DNA of 8,721 bases from JBDSTW01 sp039914705 (lineage in GTDB: Bacteria; Pseudomonadota; Gammaproteobacteria; SURF-13): positions 1 to 8,721 of the forward strand of contig JBDSOT010000065.1 in NCBI GenBank assembly GCA_039914705.1, given 5' to 3'. The notes below the pieces were generated by a model. That model was not told where the DNA came from, did not search any database, and saw nothing but the letters and a program-made list of their open reading frames with translations. Below, one piece after another: positions 6,043 through 8,721 of this stretch. The first letter of the stretch is position 1, and each line of letters opens with the position of its first letter. The translations under genes and the position numbers were made by a program.

Positions 6043-6966
6043 TCATTTTCGCTGTGTGAGGGGCTTGGCGGTGCTGACCAATAACACGCCCCCCACAATT
6101 ATTAATATCCCCAGGCCTTGGCCCGCGCTAAGGGTCTCGCCAAGCACCCACCATCCCAACACCACCGCCACCGCCGGATTAACGTAGGCATAAGTGCCTA
6201 ACAGGGTCGGCGTGACGGTATGCACCAACCAGATATAAACAGCGTAGGTCGTGGAGCCGAACACAATCAAGTAAGCAAGCGCGCCCAAGCCGTTCAACGT
6301 CCAGGTCCAGTGCCCCGACTCCCCGACGGTAAGGCCGATGCCGCACAGAATAAACCCGGCAATCAGCATTTGCATGGCGGCGGCCATCAATGGCGGCACG
6401 CTTGAGGGCTGGCGTTTTCCGTAGATCGACCCGCACGCCCACAGCAGCGCGGACACCATGATCGCGAGTTGGCCAATCATGTGACCCGTCATGTGACTGG
6501 TCATGTGGCTGAAGGATAACTGCTGGCCGTGCGGAAACATCAACACCAGCACACCAGCAAAGCCAACCACCAGCCCGACTATTGCTCGCCGCGTCAGTGC
6601 CTCGCCCTGCGGCCCCAGCGTACCAATCCCCGCAATCCACAAGGCCGTGGTCGCGATAATCAGCGCCGCCTGATTTGACGGCACCCACTGCTCGCCCCAC
6701 ACCACCAGGCCATTCGCGCCAACCAGCAGTAATACGCCGACCACAGCAATCAACTTCCACTCGTGCCACGAGGCCGGCAATGCCATGCCCCGCCAGCGCG
6801 CATAAATTCCAATAACTACGCCCGACACGATAAAACGCGCGCCCGCAAATAACGCAGGCGGCAGATCGCCAACGCCAATACGAATCGCCAGATAAGTAGA
6901 ACCCCATACCAGGTATACGATCAGAAGGGCCAGGACGATTTTAAATCGTAGACTTAGGTTAACCAT
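6043..6966 (-). CDS. EamA/DMT-family inner-membrane permease (YedA-like)
   Basis: A 307-residue hydrophobic protein with two EamA halves (about 10-145 and 165-300) and about ten predicted transmembrane helices. Family features are YLVWGSTYLAIRIGV (18-32) near the N-terminus, PPALFAGARF, an internal ALLWACGSIYGKR opening the second half, and TYAYVNPAVAVVLGWWVLGE near the C-terminus. It resembles E. coli YedA throughout. Members export metabolites or drugs; the substrate here is unknown. The loop between the halves carries a His/Met-rich insert (SHMTSHMTGHM, about 153-164) encoded by a 12-bp tandem repeat. The start at 6966 matches the family N-terminus but has only a weak ribosome site. It lies 58 bases behind the Y-family polymerase gene on the same strand with no terminator visible, so co-transcription is likely. 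Confidence 0.92.
   Translation of the reverse strand: MVNLSLRFKIVLALLIVYLVWGSTYLAIRIGVGDLPPALFAGARFIVSGVVIGIYARWRGMALPASWHEWKLIAVVGVLLLVGANGLVVWGEQWVPSNQAALIIATTALWIAGIGTLGPQGEALTRRAIVGLVVGFAGVLVLMFPHGQQLSFSHMTSHMTGHMIGQLAIMVSALLWACGSIYGKRQPSSVPPLMAAAMQMLIAGFILCGIGLTVGESGHWTWTLNGLGALAYLIVFGSTTYAVYIWLVHTVTPTLLGTYAYVNPAVAVVLGWWVLGETLSAGQGLGILIIVGGVLLVSTAKPLTQRK
6477..6512 (-). repeat. three tandem 12-bp units inside the permease gene
   Basis: The units 6477-6488 (TCATGTGACCCG), 6489-6500 (TCATGTGACTGG) and 6501-6512 (TCATGTGGCTGA) keep frame and encode S/G-H-M-T repeats. The period of 12 bases means that gain or loss of a unit adds or removes four residues without a frameshift. Confidence 0.85.
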
Positions 6967-7024
6967 AGCGATGAGCCACTTGGGCGTTTGAATACTTATA
7001 AAGGACTACAGGATACCGCCCTCA

Positions 7025-8299
7025 TCAAACCGACTGCCGATGTCCGACGGGCTTCCACGCCGGTGCAATCACATTCGGCGTGGGTGACCGGCCCAATAAA
7101 CGCGCCGGGGCCAGTGTAAATTCGCCATAGCGCTGATTGACCCGATCCATGACGCCATTCAGCGCTGCGGATTTATCCGGTGCCGCGAACAGGTCAAACT
7201 GCAAGCCCCGCACCTGCGGATCAAGCGCGGTGACTTGCACCTGCGACACCGGCTCGCCGCGCCAGGCCGTTTCCAGCATGGCGCAACACAATTGATAAAT
7301 AGCCTTGCCGTTATTGCCCGGCTCCGCCAAGCGCGGCTTATCACCTACCCAACCATCCGCAATGCGCAGGCCGACAAAAAAATGCTGCGCCTGCATCTCG
7401 TGGCGGCGCAGGCGCGCACCGACCTTTTCACTCATATGCAGGAAATAGGTCAGTAATACATCGCGATCACGCGTCCCCGGCGGCAATACCTTGCCGTGGC
7501 CCAGCGATTTGGGGGCGGCAATATCGAGTTGCACCTTGGTCATGTCCTCCCCACGGCACATCAACCAGATATGTCGGCCGAGATTACCCAGGCGTTCCGC
7601 CAGTACGCTCACCGGCAAACGTCCGACATCGCCGCAGGTTAGCGCCCCCCGCTCGGCAAGAAATCCGCCTATCCCTTCCGCAATACCCGACAAGACCGTA
7701 GCCGGTTCATGCTCCAGGCGGGCGCGTGTCTCCCACGGTGGGATAATGGTAAAGCCATTGGGCTTGACCAGATTCGCCGCGAACTTCGCCGTGGACTTAT
7801 CGCCGCTGATGCCCACCGAACACGGCAGACCGCTGGACGCCTGCACCTTATCCACAATCATGCGTCCCATGCGCTCCGGACTGCCGTGCAAACTCTGGCA
7901 CTGGGTCAGATCCAGGAAGGCCTCGTCCACCGAAAACACCTCAACATCCGGGCTGACATCCTGCAAGGCCAGCATAATGGCGCTGGAGATAGCGGCATAC
8001 ACTTGCGGGCGGGTAGCGCGCTGAATAATGTCCGGACACCGCCACCGGGCCTCGCGCAAACGCATGCCGGTATGCACGCCATGCGCCCGCGCCTCATATG
8101 AACAGGTGATGATAGTCGTACCCTGCACGCCATTAGTCACCGCCACCGGCCGACCGCGTAATTCGGGGAAATCGCGCTGCTCGATGGAGGCAAAAAAGGC
8201 GTTCATATCAATGTGCGCGATAATGCAGGGCCAACCCGTCAGGCGTGACGCCACCGGTACGTGCAAGGGTGGGGTTTGCACAGTCACATTACTCCGCAT
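7025..8299 (-). CDS. Y-family (DinB/Pol IV-like) translesion DNA polymerase
   Basis: Error-prone DNA polymerase able to copy past lesions. The palm has the metal-binding residues D31 (HIDMNAFFASIE, 29-40) and D125/E126 (SVDEAFLDLT, 123-132), with F36 at the steric-gate position. YEARAHGV (68-75) follows in the fingers, then SVGISGDKSTAKFAAN (161-176), a variant of the usual GIAPNKxLAK motif that keeps the Lys. The catalytic residues argue against the inactive ImuB type. A clamp-binding-like QFDLF (367-371) and MDRVNQRYG (384-392) lie in the C-terminal region, with a Pro-rich tail after. The 424 residues exceed E. coli Pol IV (351), including about 25 extra at the N-terminus. The ATG at 8299 overlaps the pyrC end by 11 bases; an in-frame GTG at 8287 with GGAG just upstream is an alternative start. 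It ends with two consecutive TGA stops. I cannot tell dinB from a separate subfamily by eye, so no symbol is given. Confidence 0.93.
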   Translation of the reverse strand: MRSNVTVQTPPLHVPVASRLTGWPCIIAHIDMNAFFASIEQRDFPELRGRPVAVTNGVQGTTIITCSYEARAHGVHTGMRLREARWRCPDIIQRATRPQVYAAISSAIMLALQDVSPDVEVFSVDEAFLDLTQCQSLHGSPERMGRMIVDKVQASSGLPCSVGISGDKSTAKFAANLVKPNGFTIIPPWETRARLEHEPATVLSGIAEGIGGFLAERGALTCGDVGRLPVSVLAERLGNLGRHIWLMCRGEDMTKVQLDIAAPKSLGHGKVLPPGTRDRDVLLTYFLHMSEKVGARLRRHEMQAQHFFVGLRIADGWVGDKPRLAEPGNNGKAIYQLCCAMLETAWRGEPVSQVQVTALDPQVRGLQFDLFAAPDKSAALNGVMDRVNQRYGEFTLAPARLLGRSPTPNVIAPAWKPVGHRQSV

Positions 8300-8721
8300 T
8301 AGCCTTCGCTAAGTTGTTGACCAATTTCCATGTGATCAGTTCGCCGGCACGAAACGGTACCAGCGTCTCTGCTCCAAGTTGAAACTCTTCGGGCGCACGC
8401 CATTCCTGTTTTGTCAGCGTAAGCTGCCGGCTGTTACGCGGCAGGCCGTAAAAATCCGGGCCGTAAAAACTTGCGAAGGCCTCCAGTTTATCCAGGGCAC
8501 CTGCCTGTTCAAACGCCTCCGCGTAAAGCTCGAGCGCGGCATGCGCGGTGTAAATTCCGGCACAACCGCAGGCAGATTCTTTTGCCTGTTTCGGATGCGG
8601 CGCGCTATCGGTACCGAGAAAAAATTTCGGACTGCCGCTAATGGCTGCATTCACCAGCGCCTCGCGATGATGCTCTCGTTTTAATACGGGCAGGCAATAA
8701 TTATGCGGCCGCATGCCGCCG
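8289..8721 (-). CDS. pyrC: dihydroorotase, C-terminal part (runs off right edge)
   Basis: Zinc enzyme that interconverts carbamoyl-aspartate and dihydroorotate in de novo pyrimidine synthesis. The visible 144 residues match the C-terminal third of E. coli PyrC: RPHNYCLPVLKR, the metal-site motif FFLGTDSAPH (catalytic Asp codon at 8609-8607), KESACGCAGIYTA and a terminal TLVPFRAGELITWK. The C-terminus is a few residues longer (NNLAKANAE). The stop TAA (8291-8289) lies inside the beginning of the Y-family polymerase gene, so the two are probably translationally coupled and share a transcript. The 5' part and promoter are outside the window. Confidence 0.96.
   Translation of the reverse strand, partial: GGMRPHNYCLPVLKREHHREALVNAAISGSPKFFLGTDSAPHPKQAKESACGCAGIYTAHAALELYAEAFEQAGALDKLEAFASFYGPDFYGLPRNSRQLTLTKQEWRAPEEFQLGAETLVPFRAGELITWKLVNNLAKANAE

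Noticed and set aside
6179..6907. Open frame of 242 codons on the minus strand overlapping the EamA permease in another frame.
   Set aside because: The translation is not membrane-like or domain-like, while the overlapping frame matches the EamA family over its whole length.
7491..8024. Open frame of 177 codons on the plus strand, antisense to the Y-family polymerase gene.
   Set aside because: It lies wholly opposite a gene with clear conserved motifs, and its translation shows no recognisable domain; long antisense frames are common in GC-rich codon-biased genes.

Overview
The window looks like ordinary chromosomal DNA of a gammaproteobacterium with moderate GC content. This is inferred from protein resemblance (an Uup-type ABC-F ATPase, an E. 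coli-type class I fructose-1,6-bisphosphatase, a PyrC-type dihydroorotase), from a short 4.5S-type SRP RNA, and from a tRNA gene that encodes its own CCA end. No phage, insertion sequence, CRISPR array or toxin system is visible. The window has no single exciting new system; its most unusual part is the short RNA-gene region at 609-978.

Layout. On the minus strand, 978 down to 1 holds tRNA-Ser(GGA), a partial copy of that tRNA's 3' end embedded in a hairpin-rich spacer, the 4.5S SRP RNA gene (ffs) and the 5' part of dnaX, which runs off the left edge. A 470-base stretch without a gene follows. It ends in a candidate extended -10 promoter and a leader with two adjacent hairpins in front of fbp (1449-2459, plus strand). 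fbp is closed by a strong hairpin. A secreted Sel1-repeat protein gene (2745-3569, plus) comes next and converges on uup (3586-5490, minus) with only 16 bases between the stop codons.

Rightwards everything is on the minus strand: a small secreted EF-hand protein (5634-5912) with its own terminator, an EamA/DMT-family permease (6043-6966), a Y-family DNA polymerase (7025-8299) and the 3' end of pyrC (8289-8721, running off the right edge). The polymerase start overlaps the end of pyrC by 11 bases, and the permease lies 58 bases downstream of the polymerase with no visible terminator, so pyrC, the polymerase and the permease probably form one transcription unit.

Functionally these are mostly housekeeping genes: replication clamp loading (DnaX), protein targeting (4.5S RNA), serine decoding, gluconeogenesis or Calvin-cycle carbon flow (Fbp), an ABC-F ATPase (Uup), pyrimidine synthesis (PyrC) and lesion bypass (the Y-family polymerase). 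The tRNA tail repeat next to ffs resembles in principle the repeats behind E. coli tyrT, where copies of a tRNA 3' end recur downstream of the gene.
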